Shown here in pieces: positions 25,575 to 35,140 of a DNA stretch of 64,000 bases. The notes beneath the pieces are model-generated. The model did not search any database. It was not told the DNA's origin and saw nothing but the letters and a program-made list of their open reading frames with translations. Both the position numbers and the translations under genes were made by a program. The first letter of the stretch is position 1; each line of letters opens with the position of its first letter. This DNA comes from Parasphingorhabdus cellanae (GTDB lineage: Bacteria; Pseudomonadota; Alphaproteobacteria; Sphingomonadales; Sphingomonadaceae): assembly GCF_017498565.1 (NCBI RefSeq), contig NZ_CP071794.1, positions 1,426,001 through 1,490,000 on the forward strand, written 5' to 3'.

Positions 25575-26978
25575 ATGTTTGCCACCAGCGAGCATCATAA
25601 AATGATCGATCATGATGGGTGGCGTGTCATGGGCGTGCGTTACACTCCCGATGCCAGTATTGAGGGGCATTTAGTATTTGCGCTCAAAAATGAGGGTCTC
25701 GACCTCTATGTCCTCAAGCGGATTTTTGAAGCGACCGGCTCTGATCCGATAAAGGAGATTGTAGCCGCCACACCAACGGGAAGCTACGCACGGCGCATCT
25801 GGTTCCTCTATGAATGGCTGACAAGCGACAAGATCGATTTGCCCGAGCCGCCGGTTAGCAACTACGTTCAGGCGGTTGATCCCGATCTCCAATTTTGTAT
25901 CAAAGGTGAAAAGTTGCCGCGATACCGCGTCGTCAACAATCTTCCAGGTACAAAAGACTTTTGCCCAATGGTCTTTTATACCGACACATTGGACGGATTC
26001 ATCGGGATGGATTTGGCCGCGAGAGCCAAAGACACTATTGCAAAAGTACCAAAGGACGTAATGGCGCGCACGGCTGCCTTTCTGCTCCTAAAGGATTCAA
26101 AGTCGAGTTATGCGATTGAAGGCGAACGCCCTCCACAAGATCGTATTCAAAGATGGGGCAAGGCTATTGGCGAAGCTGGCAGGCAAGCGCTTAGCCACGA
26201 TGAATTTTTGCGGCTTCAGCGCATCGTCATTGGCGATGATCGTTTTGTGAAGCTCGGGTATAGAGACGAAGGCGGGTTTGTTGGTGAGCGCGATTTCTCC
26301 ACCCAATCGCCGCTCCCTGATCACATCAGCGCAAAGCATGAAGACTTAGAGCCATTAATGGAGGGTTTGATTACCTTCGGCGGAGAGCATTCCAAAGAAT
26401 TGGATGCGGTTGTCGCCGCCGCCATGCTAGCTTTTGGTTTTGTCTACATCCACCCGTTTGAGGATGGGAATGGCAGGCTGCACCGCTTTTTGATTCATCA
26501 TGCCCTTGCCCTGCGTGGATTTAATCCACCGGGTATCGTGTTTCCTGTATCGGCAGCGATATTGGAGCACATTGAGACTTACCGCAGCGTGCTAGAAAGC
26601 CATTCGTCTAAGGCGCTGCCTTTTGTGGAGTGGAGAGAAACACCAGAGCACAATGTAGAGGTCACCAATGAAACTGCTGATCTATATCGATATTTCGATG
26701 CAACGCCGCACGCAGAGTTCCTGTATGAATGCGTTGCGCAAACAATAGAGATCGACCTTCCGAAAGAAGCGCAGTTCCTCCAAAATTATGACCGTTTCGA
26801 TGAAGCTGTTCAGAATATCGTGGATATGCCAGAGCGACTAATCAACTTGCTTTTCAAATTCCTTGAGCAAAACGATGGCAAATTCTCAGAGCGCGCGCGC
26901 TCAAAAGAGTTTGCCGCATTGTCGGAAGCCGAGACTAAAGCCATCGAGAAAATGTATTCCGATATTTTCGGAGAGTGA
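25575..26978 (+). CDS. Fic family protein (AMPylase-type)
   Basis: 467 aa from the first in-frame ATG; homology-like sequence continues at least 35 codons further upstream (see 25426-25560). The Fic core HPFEDGNGRLHRFL (residues about 293-306) holds the catalytic His, the acidic residue, the phosphate-binding GNGR and the final Arg position. Upstream, SYAIEGERPPQ (about 177-187) has the Ser-x-x-x-Glu-Gly-Glu pattern seen before Fic domains and in inhibitory helices. Fic enzymes transfer AMP or other nucleotides to protein hydroxyls. It is followed after 3 bp by a SEC-C/TPR gene, so they form an operon. Toxin or anti-phage roles are possible. Confidence 0.88.
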   Translation: MFATSEHHKMIDHDGWRVMGVRYTPDASIEGHLVFALKNEGLDLYVLKRIFEATGSDPIKEIVAATPTGSYARRIWFLYEWLTSDKIDLPEPPVSNYVQAVDPDLQFCIKGEKLPRYRVVNNLPGTKDFCPMVFYTDTLDGFIGMDLAARAKDTIAKVPKDVMARTAAFLLLKDSKSSYAIEGERPPQDRIQRWGKAIGEAGRQALSHDEFLRLQRIVIGDDRFVKLGYRDEGGFVGERDFSTQSPLPDHISAKHEDLEPLMEGLITFGGEHSKELDAVVAAAMLAFGFVYIHPFEDGNGRLHRFLIHHALALRGFNPPGIVFPVSAAILEHIETYRSVLESHSSKALPFVEWRETPEHNVEVTNETADLYRYFDATPHAEFLYECVAQTIEIDLPKEAQFLQNYDRFDEAVQNIVDMPERLINLLFKFLEQNDGKFSERARSKEFAALSEAETKAIEKMYSDIFGE

Positions 26979-26981
26979 ACG

Positions 26982-28400
26982 ATGGTTTTAGCAAATAGGC
27001 AAGACTACAAACCATTCAAACCAAAATTAGCGAGTTCCTGCTTGTGCGGATCGGGCAAGAAATTTCGAGATTGTTGTTCAAAGCGACTTCCTGGCAGGCA
27101 AATCGGAGAAGCGTGGAAGATCTCTTCACGCAAGAAACAATGGGGCGCAGTTTTGCTTCATATTCGCGCCGACGTAACGCAGTATACGATTTGGCATCTC
27201 AGCCACACTGTGCCGATGCATCTCAAAATGCCGATTTCCCGAGAAAGATTCTTTGAAATCGATATCGCAGCGCTTTCCGACCATGTTGGGAGTCTCGTCG
27301 CAGCTCATGAACAGGCTGGAAAGCAAGGCGATATTCAGACCGTCCTTGAATGGTTAAGGGGCAACATCAAGGATCCTCGTTGGGATCAGAAAATCGCATA
27401 CCACAAAGCCATGAGCTTTATAGTAGCGGGCGACCGTGCGGCAGCGAAAACCGAATTCGAAAAGCTCGGAGAGATCACGCCAGCCCATTCAAGTGTTGAG
27501 CTTATGCAGATGTATATCGATCTCTATCGGGATACGCTTGGTTTTGATGAGCGCGGGGCCTTTTTCGATGCAATCATAGAGAAATCCGAAAGCCCTAGCG
27601 ATAGGCTGCAATATTCTGGCGCGAGAGCATTTCATCATCTCATGATCGATGATGTGAAAGCCGGCAAGCGTGCATTTGAGGCTGCGTTCAATTTGGGCAA
27701 GACGCTCGAAGAGGAAGAGCCGCTCTCTTCAACAGCCGAGATATGGCTTTGCAAAACCCTAGAGGGTTATGGGCTGATTACTCGCTCAAATGAGCTTTAC
27801 GAAGAATTGATCGAGCGCCTTGATGCTCTGCTCGCTAACGAGGACTGGAAACCCATTGGATACGCCAATCTTCATCTCATGAAAGGCGATGCTTATCGTT
27901 ATGCTGGGCTTTGGGACAAAGCCATTGCGACATATCGAACTGGGCGTGAGTATAGCACTGAACCAGAAACACGAATTTTTGAAGCGGAGTGTTTGGTTCG
28001 CAATCAGCAGGCTGACGAGGCCTGCGATTTGCTCAATGCAATTGAGTGCGACAAACTCGATGATCCTGAATTTGCCGACTATGCTTTCACATATTTCTAT
28101 ATGGCCGCTGCGAAGAAAACCGCAGCGGCTTTAGAACGCGCCGAAGCACTCTTGAAGAAAGCCAAAACGCCAGAGGCGCATTTTGAAAAGCGGAGACTAC
28201 AGTATCTAATCGATGTCAAAGATACGGTTGTCGCAATCAACGAAAGTAAGCCGTTGCCCGAGCTGACGGGCATATACAGCCAGCTCGATAATTTATCGCG
28301 ATATACGGTTTTGCAACCGAACTTTTTTGGCGTCGGTGTAAACCTGAACAACATCATAGATGACATGGTTGAGCGCGCGCGCACTTCCGAGAGAAAGTGA
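26982..28400 (+). CDS. SEC-C motif protein with TPR-like repeats
   Basis: 472 aa. A SEC-C zinc motif is at the N-terminus (SSCLCGSGKKFRDCC; Cys20, Cys22, Cys31, Cys32). The rest is helical, with TPR-like pairs such as MSFIVAGDRAAAKTEFEKL, LMKGDAYRYAGLWDKAIATY and ECLVRNQQADEACDLLNAI. SEC-C modules bind zinc and often accompany proteins acting on other proteins or on ribosome-linked processes. It starts 3 bp after the Fic stop, so a partner, adaptor or inhibitor of Fic is the likely role (inference). Confidence 0.8.
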   Translation: MVLANRQDYKPFKPKLASSCLCGSGKKFRDCCSKRLPGRQIGEAWKISSRKKQWGAVLLHIRADVTQYTIWHLSHTVPMHLKMPISRERFFEIDIAALSDHVGSLVAAHEQAGKQGDIQTVLEWLRGNIKDPRWDQKIAYHKAMSFIVAGDRAAAKTEFEKLGEITPAHSSVELMQMYIDLYRDTLGFDERGAFFDAIIEKSESPSDRLQYSGARAFHHLMIDDVKAGKRAFEAAFNLGKTLEEEEPLSSTAEIWLCKTLEGYGLITRSNELYEELIERLDALLANEDWKPIGYANLHLMKGDAYRYAGLWDKAIATYRTGREYSTEPETRIFEAECLVRNQQADEACDLLNAIECDKLDDPEFADYAFTYFYMAAAKKTAAALERAEALLKKAKTPEAHFEKRRLQYLIDVKDTVVAINESKPLPELTGIYSQLDNLSRYTVLQPNFFGVGVNLNNIIDDMVERARTSERK

Positions 28401-28643
28401 GCCGGAGGTTTCGCGCTTGCACCAGCCCTTTATCAAAGAGTTTCACTAAATTAGGATATAGACGGACCATTGCGTTTACAGCCAATGGTCCAGCTAACCA
28501 CGCCACAGCCCAAATGACGCAGCTAAAGAATGCTTGCGCTGGCGTGCCATGCAAGTCGTAATCGTTCCCATTTGAGCGAAAACTCAAACTAAGTTCAATT
28601 TTCTATAGCGATGCAGTAGGCGCTGAGATTGGAAAGACCGACC

Positions 28644-31600
28644 CTAGCTGGTCGCTTCACCTGCGCTCCAATCGACTTCTTCAAGCGCATCAACGGTCAC
28701 AAAACGCGCATCGGGAGAGTCGCTGGCAGTCACAAATGTCATGGGCTGCGGTACATCGACAACCACAAGACCGTGTACTTCCGGCACTGCTGGTAGCTTG
28801 TTGCGCTTAGCCAAATCGGCGGCATTTTCCCGAACATATTCAACGCGGTTGAGATGCCTCAACAAATTGTCCGGCTTCCCATTCGCCAACGGCAATCCGC
28901 GATATTCCGAAAGTCTCTTGGCGGTTTCCGAAAGGGTACGGCATAGCTTAATGTCCTTTACCTCAATCACCCAAGCACGACGGCCGTCTGGGGTGAATGC
29001 CAGCACATCAATATCGCCAAGGCGCTTGAGCGTATCGGTAGCTTTTTGGTTGAGGCATGCAGACGGTTTTACGGAAGCGCTAGCGCTCAGGCCAAGTGCT
29101 CCAATAGCCTCAGCGACGCGTTCGTTGAACTCCATGCCCAATCGCTCGCCCGCACCGCCGACATAACTACGCATTTGCTTGCTAACCCAGAACTCTCCTT
29201 GCAAGCCGCCCGCCGACGCACCGCCTATATTGTGACGTGCTGCACGCTCAACGAGTGCCGGTGCGACTGCTATGAGAGGATCAGGATCGGCATTTAGCGC
29301 CACGAGCGGGCGACCGATCAAGGAGTGACGGCGATCAAACCGAGCAATATCGAAATCGCGCTCCGATGTCCCTTCAGGCAAACTCTGCCAGTTTGGACGC
29401 GATGCCAAAGTCAATCGATCAACGAGATTTTTAAAATTCGGTTGCCCTTCGACCTCACGGCCATCAAGCCAGCCTATCAATTCCGAACGCAATATTGTAA
29501 AAGTCGATTGCCTCCGCTCGATAGCCAAATCGGCCAGAAGATAGCCCAATTCCAGGAAAGTTCCTGCAGGCACTCCAAACTCTGATTGCAAAGCATCGAA
29601 AAGGGCCTGCTGCTCGACTGGTTGCGGTTCGGCTTCTCGTTTTGCGAAGAATTTCGCATAGGCATTGCTATGCTCGACGCGGTCTTTTGAATGGAGAACG
29701 CGCACGGTCGAACCAAGAGCTGTGTCGTGAAACTCATAGTCGAGCAAAATATGGCCGGTTGGGCTGATCGCTATTTCTGGCGCGATTTGCCCACCTCTAA
29801 GTGCGGGGATCATGTCGGCGATTGAGAACACCTGTATAGCCGCAGCCTGAAACTCGTCCAAGTCCATTTCGCCAACGGCTAAGCCGCCATCAGTTGAAGC
29901 ATGAGACGCGGCAATCTCGGCTAGAATCGAGCAACCGCGAATGACCGAGTTTATCTCCCCACGCCGTTCAAAACTTGCTTTTCGATCTTCCTCCAATCCG
30001 TGAATCGCTTGCAATGCGCGGGCCGTCATCGACCAGCTTCGTTCCTCGACCAATGCTGCCTGATATTGGTCAAGCGCAGCTACCACCATTGCCTCTCGGT
30101 CAAACTGCGCAATTGCATTGCACAGAGTCATGAGTAGTTCGGAATGCAGCTCAGCGAGAAACGAATAACATTCGTCCGCACCAGTGATTTTCTGACCTGG
30201 CTTCGCGTCTGCAACCGAAAACGCAGAACAACATTTGATCAGCGCAGCGGCAGACGTTGGAACGGGCCGAAAACGATCATCCAACAGCCCGCTAGCTCGC
30301 ATAGTTTCAATCGGTCGTTCGACCACGAACGCATGCCGCCAACGAACGTCATTCGAGCCGATCGCTACATTGACCAACTCGCGGATATCAGCTGTTGTCA
30401 CTTCAATTCCGCGCGACTGCGCAACACAGCTCAGGAGTTGCTCTGCCAAGAAACGTTCGGCTCGATTGTCCTCGTGATTCAGTGCGCCGTGCCAATCACG
30501 CAATATGCGCAGCTGCGCAGTGAACGTGTCAGCGTTGGCGGTGATCTCTGTTGTACCGGGCAGCGCATCGGCCTTAAGGCCATTTGCCAGATCGGAGGCG
30601 TCCGGCCACTCAACATCGATCTCAATCAAGACTGGTTGGCCTGAAAATGCCGGGAATTGATCCTCGAATTGCGCAATCAAGAGTTCAAGCCAGCGTAGAA
30701 TGGTGCGCCAGTTCTCATACTCATCGAGGGAGCGCGGGCCGACTACTTTCCGCGATACCCATACGGGAGCGCTGCCGGCCAGCACCGCGCCAAGCAACTT
30801 GCCTTGTTCGAGATCATCAACACTCGCATATATGTCTTCGAGCCGCGAGAAGGTTGAACGCGGATCAACGCGCATAACCTCGCGAAGTTTTCCGTCAGGG
30901 TGGTCAATTACACGCCGATCAATTGCGGGCACGGCCTCTTTGCGCGCTTCGAGCAGGCGATCAGAGCCAAAGTTGATGTTACATGGTGGAACCATTTCGA
31001 GTTCGTGCTCGGGAATGAAGGCGTGATCACTTTCGCGCCACCATTGAAACAGGTTTAGAAAACCGCTGGGATTGTGAAGCTCGAAGCCCATGCCATGCAC
31101 CACTCGGGCCAGACGCCAGATGCGCCACAAATCAGACAATTTGGCATCGTCCAAACCAGCAAACAGCGCAGCTTCGCTTGGTTCGATATATTCAATTTGC
31201 CAACCACGCAGGTCTTCTGGAACTTCAAATTCCAACGCACGACCTTGGCCCCAACCGCCTAAAAGGAGCAACGTAAGCCCTTCTTTGAAACCCGGCCTGT
31301 TCTCAGCTGCTTTTTTGGCAAATCGTGCGCCATCGAACACGGCATCGGCAAAGCGATTCTCATAAGCTGTGGTTCCGCTGAATCCTTCATCAGCCCATGT
31401 GTTAAACCCATCAACCGCCAACACAGTGTGAACGTAACGACCGGCCGATATTTCCTTGACACTCTGGCGAATGAGCAGTTCGCCGACTGGCATATCTGGC
31501 GCTTCGACGAGGTCCTCTAACCCAGCCAGCTTCACATTCTTCGCGTTTTGGTCATTCAAGGACTTTTGGAGTTTTCGGCCCATGCGATGCGTTACCGCAG

Positions 31601-32432
31601 TGTTGATGAGGAGCCCGCGGATAGCAGTCGTAATCGCTCCCGGTGCGAAAACGGTAATACCATCCTCAGATGCCAGCAGCGGTTTATAGTCGATCAATGC
31701 ATTGCCGACTGGGTGATCTGCAATCTGATGCGCCTCTTCGGATGGAAGGATATATGGCAGTAATAGATCCGAATCCGGGATCAGCTCTTTGACCTCCGCC
31801 CATGTAAAGCGAACAACTGACGGAAGGGTGTTAAGCCAGCGCTGGCTTGGCACTTTTAATTTATTGGCAGGCTGTCCTGAACCTAACATCCGGCGATCAA
31901 GTCCTGCTCGCTGCACTAGGGCATCACTTAGAGACAATATGGCGAAGGTGCTCGCCAGAATATCTTCTTTGGGTCCACCATCCGGCAATTGCGAGAACGC
32001 CTCTATCAATTGCTCCGCATGATAGGTGGGGTTCTGCCAGCACGACAGGATCGCCGAAAATTCACCTTTACTCGTAAGGATAGGTGCAACGAAGAAGTCC
32101 TCGATCGGGTCTTCCAGACGATTAACGCCAGACTTGCCGAGTAGACTGTTAAGGAACCGGTCCCAATCAGTTCGCTTGAGCCGGCGCGTGCCGTTGGCGT
32201 CTGCGGCTACCAACCGCATAGCCCAGTCCAAGCGCACAGTATTCGCTTGAAATTCCGGCAGGGTTTGCAGACCGCCAAGTATCGACAGAGAATGTGATTT
32301 GTCGAGGCCGGAAATGAACGTCTGGAGCTTGGGAACCTTGTTATATAGCTCGCACGGCAAGGTCGGCGGCTCCATCTCTTTTAGAATGGCCTCGATGTTG
32401 ATGTCAGGAGTAATTTCTGGTTTCGTTCTCAT
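28644..32432 (-). CDS. 1262-aa protein with C-terminal PD-(D/E)XK nuclease signature
   Basis: Not recognised over most of its length. Residues 1-1050 are soluble, mixed alpha/beta, with no obvious Walker A or helicase motif. The C-terminal region shows a restriction-endonuclease-like core: Asp1140/Asp1142 in LGDIDVLAF, a Gly-rich turn, then Glu1157-x-Lys1159 in AWVIEVKDIK, preceded by a helix around MEFNERVAEAIGAL. This is the order of the PD-(D/E)XK fold. It converges with the Fic/SEC-C operon and lies before the relaxase, in a toxin-rich stretch of an integrated element. A DNA-cleaving defence effector is a reasonable hypothesis. Confidence 0.7.
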   Translation of the reverse strand: MRTKPEITPDINIEAILKEMEPPTLPCELYNKVPKLQTFISGLDKSHSLSILGGLQTLPEFQANTVRLDWAMRLVAADANGTRRLKRTDWDRFLNSLLGKSGVNRLEDPIEDFFVAPILTSKGEFSAILSCWQNPTYHAEQLIEAFSQLPDGGPKEDILASTFAILSLSDALVQRAGLDRRMLGSGQPANKLKVPSQRWLNTLPSVVRFTWAEVKELIPDSDLLLPYILPSEEAHQIADHPVGNALIDYKPLLASEDGITVFAPGAITTAIRGLLINTAVTHRMGRKLQKSLNDQNAKNVKLAGLEDLVEAPDMPVGELLIRQSVKEISAGRYVHTVLAVDGFNTWADEGFSGTTAYENRFADAVFDGARFAKKAAENRPGFKEGLTLLLLGGWGQGRALEFEVPEDLRGWQIEYIEPSEAALFAGLDDAKLSDLWRIWRLARVVHGMGFELHNPSGFLNLFQWWRESDHAFIPEHELEMVPPCNINFGSDRLLEARKEAVPAIDRRVIDHPDGKLREVMRVDPRSTFSRLEDIYASVDDLEQGKLLGAVLAGSAPVWVSRKVVGPRSLDEYENWRTILRWLELLIAQFEDQFPAFSGQPVLIEIDVEWPDASDLANGLKADALPGTTEITANADTFTAQLRILRDWHGALNHEDNRAERFLAEQLLSCVAQSRGIEVTTADIRELVNVAIGSNDVRWRHAFVVERPIETMRASGLLDDRFRPVPTSAAALIKCCSAFSVADAKPGQKITGADECYSFLAELHSELLMTLCNAIAQFDREAMVVAALDQYQAALVEERSWSMTARALQAIHGLEEDRKASFERRGEINSVIRGCSILAEIAASHASTDGGLAVGEMDLDEFQAAAIQVFSIADMIPALRGGQIAPEIAISPTGHILLDYEFHDTALGSTVRVLHSKDRVEHSNAYAKFFAKREAEPQPVEQQALFDALQSEFGVPAGTFLELGYLLADLAIERRQSTFTILRSELIGWLDGREVEGQPNFKNLVDRLTLASRPNWQSLPEGTSERDFDIARFDRRHSLIGRPLVALNADPDPLIAVAPALVERAARHNIGGASAGGLQGEFWVSKQMRSYVGGAGERLGMEFNERVAEAIGALGLSASASVKPSACLNQKATDTLKRLGDIDVLAFTPDGRRAWVIEVKDIKLCRTLSETAKRLSEYRGLPLANGKPDNLLRHLNRVEYVRENAADLAKRNKLPAVPEVHGLVVVDVPQPMTFVTASDSPDARFVTVDALEEVDWSAGEATS

Positions 32433-32629
32433 CTCTTGCGAGTGAATATGTTGCTATTTTGTTCGAAAGACAAGTGGGTTGGCCATCAGCCACATCGGAG
32501 ACCACATTCACTTTGCTGCGCTCTTGTTAGAGGTCAGGTGCAAGGAGATTAGTTTTGAAACGGTATGGTCTCGCTATCTGCGCCAGCCAGTTTTGTTGTG
32601 TTTGAACTTTCAAGTGCCGAACGGCTGAA

Positions 32630-32666
32630 CCTTGCAATAACGTACTCAAACTTCAATTTTGCAAGG
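32630..32666. repeat. Inverted repeat between relaxase and nuclease genes
   Basis: CCTTGCAA (32630-32637) and TTGCAAGG (32659-32666) form an 8-bp perfect dyad with a 21-bp spacer. It lies downstream of the relaxase stop and about 200 bp upstream of the nuclease start. It could be an operator; there is no T-tract for termination. Confidence 0.35.
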
Positions 32667-32713
32667 CTAATCTGATTTTGCGAATGACGAATAAGAGCGG
32701 GATATGGATGCTG

Positions 32714-34687
32714 TTAGACTGAAGGCCCGCCACGTCCGCGCCCAATTGCCCAACTGACCCCACTACTCCGCATAATTCCGGACATCTGTTTCCCGATTTG
32801 TTTTTCAAGTACCGGTCGCCAAGGCACCAAACTAAACTCGCGCGATTTTTCGATCATGGCAAATTTGCCGCTCACTAGATCAACCCGCCGCTTCAAAACG
32901 CCTTCGACTTGCTCGCCCAACTTCGCCTCCTGAAAAGCTAGTCCGCTTTGACCTGACAGCTGCCTTGCGATCCGCAGCAATTCCCGCCGCTGCAAGTTTG
33001 CGATCATGCTCTTGCTATAGCTTACAGAACTGCCCTGATCATTCGCCAGACCTTGCTCAACCAACCACTGTCGGCGCTTGTTGAGAGCTGCACGAACCTC
33101 TCTGCCAAAGCCTGTGTCTCGAACAGTTTCAGGTGTCTTTGCAGCAAGCTCTCGATCAAGCCAGGTCGCAGCGTCGATATAGGTTAGCTGATCCAATGGA
33201 ACATGTGACAAGGTATCGATGATCACCGGTTTGTCGCGAGCCTGATGAACCGCATAGGCAGACGCCTTTTCTAGATGATCCGGTGTAATGATCCAGCGCC
33301 CATCGGCCTCGTGTTCCACGCTGCCCATGATCCTACGCATGGCTTCGAGACGGCGGACATGGGTTTCGGCAAAGCGCTCGGATGCACCCGGGTCAAAACG
33401 CAGATGCGCATCGACGTCATAGTGGCCACCGTTTTGTGCTGCGACATCGACAATGGTCTGATCAACTTTGCGGATGCCAGATTGTCTGGGCGTCACCTTT
33501 ATGATCGCGTCATTAGGAACGGATTCATGACCGTCGCCTTTTCCAATATCAACATAATGGCTCCGCCCATCAAGGGCGTCGACAATCACATAATGCCTGT
33601 CATTCACCTCATCAGAATATCCCCGCTTGACGATACGACCGACGATGGGATCAGTCGGCGGTGATTTCATATCATGGATGACTTGATGGATCCGCGCCCG
33701 TTTCAAATTTTGAGCGGTCAGATCGCGCTGCATCGTTCGAATAATATCGCCGCGCTCACCCATTTCCCGAAGCGTGTTCTCAATGCCTTGTTCCAGTTGC
33801 CAGCGGCCTTGTCCTATCGACTCCGCCAGACCTATAGATTTGAGCTTTTGTAACCGTCCCGCTCGCAAGGATTGCTGCAAGGGATCACGATCCATAGCGG
33901 TCACAATTCGCTCGTTATCCATGTCTCGAATAAGTCGGCGATCAATGCTCGTCAGTCGCTCTGCGCCGGCATCATGCCGCAGTCGCTGTTCTATTTCGAG
34001 ATCGCTGCGCGGTCCCAGGTCCAGCGTGACCAATTCAGACAATCTTTCGCGCATGCCGTTAGACAAATAATCACGCGCGATGACCAGATCCTTGCCACGA
34101 TCATCGACGCCGCGCAGCACAATATGCGTATGGGGATGACCGGTATTAAAGTGATCGACCGCGACCCAATTGAGCTCGGTGCCGAGATCAGACTCCATCT
34201 GCGCCATGAAACGCCGCGTTAGCGGCTTAAGGTCATCATATTGTGCGCCGTCCTCCGCCGACACGATAAACCGGAACTGGTGCCGGTCCTTCTGTCCCCG
34301 CTCCAGGAATTCCTTGCCGTTAGCATGATCGGTTTCGGCGCCATAAAGCTCGCCCGGTTCGCCTTCACGGGTGACGCCGTCACGCTCAATGTAGCGCAGA
34401 TGGGCCTGCGCCGCCACTCGTCCCTTACCCGCCAGTTTTACGTAGCGCGATTTGATAATGGCACGCCGCGACCGCATCCCGGAATGGCGATCGCGAGAAC
34501 CAAGCACCCTGCCAATAGCGGCACCGCGTCCGATGCGCGCACCGGTAAATTTGGATTTGCCGCCAGATCGGCTGATACCCCCCATCAGGGCCGAGGATGC
34601 CAGCACCTTATGCAAGAAGCGTTTGGCTTGCTTGCCGCCCTTGCTGCGGATGCGTCCAAGCCTGGGTTTGAACTTATCATCACTCAT
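32714..34687 (-). CDS. Relaxase/mobilisation nuclease, VirD2-like DUF3363 family
   Basis: 657 aa. The N-terminus (KPRLGRIRSKGGKQAKRFLH) is typical of this alphaproteobacterial relaxase group. The relaxase core has Tyr99 (AHLRYIERDG) as likely nucleophile and the metal-binding histidines in DHFNTGHPHTHIVLRG (His179, His184, His186, His188). The C-terminal DUF3363 region runs from about 250 to 600. It nicks DNA at oriT for conjugative transfer. No T4SS or coupling protein is in the window, so the element may be mobilisable only, or its transfer genes lie elsewhere. Upstream DNA is interrupted by an IS110 scar. Confidence 0.9.
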   Translation of the reverse strand: MSDDKFKPRLGRIRSKGGKQAKRFLHKVLASSALMGGISRSGGKSKFTGARIGRGAAIGRVLGSRDRHSGMRSRRAIIKSRYVKLAGKGRVAAQAHLRYIERDGVTREGEPGELYGAETDHANGKEFLERGQKDRHQFRFIVSAEDGAQYDDLKPLTRRFMAQMESDLGTELNWVAVDHFNTGHPHTHIVLRGVDDRGKDLVIARDYLSNGMRERLSELVTLDLGPRSDLEIEQRLRHDAGAERLTSIDRRLIRDMDNERIVTAMDRDPLQQSLRAGRLQKLKSIGLAESIGQGRWQLEQGIENTLREMGERGDIIRTMQRDLTAQNLKRARIHQVIHDMKSPPTDPIVGRIVKRGYSDEVNDRHYVIVDALDGRSHYVDIGKGDGHESVPNDAIIKVTPRQSGIRKVDQTIVDVAAQNGGHYDVDAHLRFDPGASERFAETHVRRLEAMRRIMGSVEHEADGRWIITPDHLEKASAYAVHQARDKPVIIDTLSHVPLDQLTYIDAATWLDRELAAKTPETVRDTGFGREVRAALNKRRQWLVEQGLANDQGSSVSYSKSMIANLQRRELLRIARQLSGQSGLAFQEAKLGEQVEGVLKRRVDLVSGKFAMIEKSREFSLVPWRPVLEKQIGKQMSGIMRSSGVSWAIGRGRGGPSV

Positions 34688-34857
34688 GCCGAGCGTACCA
34701 ATTGTAGGATATTTCGGTGGCGCGACGGGCAGCGAGACATTGCGAAAGCCCGAAAAAACTGGAGTTCTCGCCCAATAATCTCTCTAATTGGCAACGATGA
34801 AGCGGGATTCTCTCTAAAAAAGGATGTGCAGACAATGACATAGCTCGCATCGCGAGA

Positions 34858-34941
34858 TAGTGCTTTTATCTTGCCATCACCATCAATCACACAAAGCGCA
34901 ACAGAACGCAGCGCCACATCCAGTCCTACATAAAATCCCAT
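34858..34941 (-). pseudogene. IS110-family transposase, N-terminal fragment
   Basis: The first roughly 28 codons (MGFYVGLDVALRSVALCV, then IDGDGKIKAL) match the start of IS110-type DEDD transposases, including the first catalytic Asp (GLDV). The similarity then stops, and the frame runs on as unrelated sequence to 34684. A ribosome binding site (AAGGGA) and a small hairpin (TTGCTG...CAGCAA, 34955-34974) remain in front of it. Only the 5' tip of the IS survives. Confidence 0.75.
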
Positions 34942-34992
34942 CTTCTTATCCCTTCAGTTGCTGATGAAAACCAGCAATCTAACGGGAACTCG

Positions 34993-35029
34993 ACTCGTAA
35001 TCAGTTCCGACAATTACGCATGCTTTCGG
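34993..35029 (+). repeat. 27-bp direct repeat, copy A, plus GCTTTCGG tail
   Basis: Positions 34993-35019 (starting ACTCGTAATCAGTTCC and ending ATTACGC) are identical to 40027-40053 in the same orientation, followed by two differing bases and a shared GCTTTCGG. The repeat contains its own small dyad (CGTAAT...ATTACG). The two copies bracket about 5 kb of accessory genes. It links to the wider GCTTTCGG repeat family. Confidence 0.7.
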
Positions 35030-35140
35030 GATAAAATCGGCGCTTTCAGTTTTGCTCTTAGTCCAATTTGCTATTTGTACCAGTTTTTTGGCGTCTTACC
35101 GCGACGGCAATACAGATTTTGGCCGGTCTTATGTAGCGAA

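Noticed and set aside
28354..28587. 77-codon minus-strand frame overlapping the SEC-C gene end
   Set aside because: It has one hydrophobic stretch but no ribosome binding site. It overlaps a well-supported gene, so it is too weak to call.
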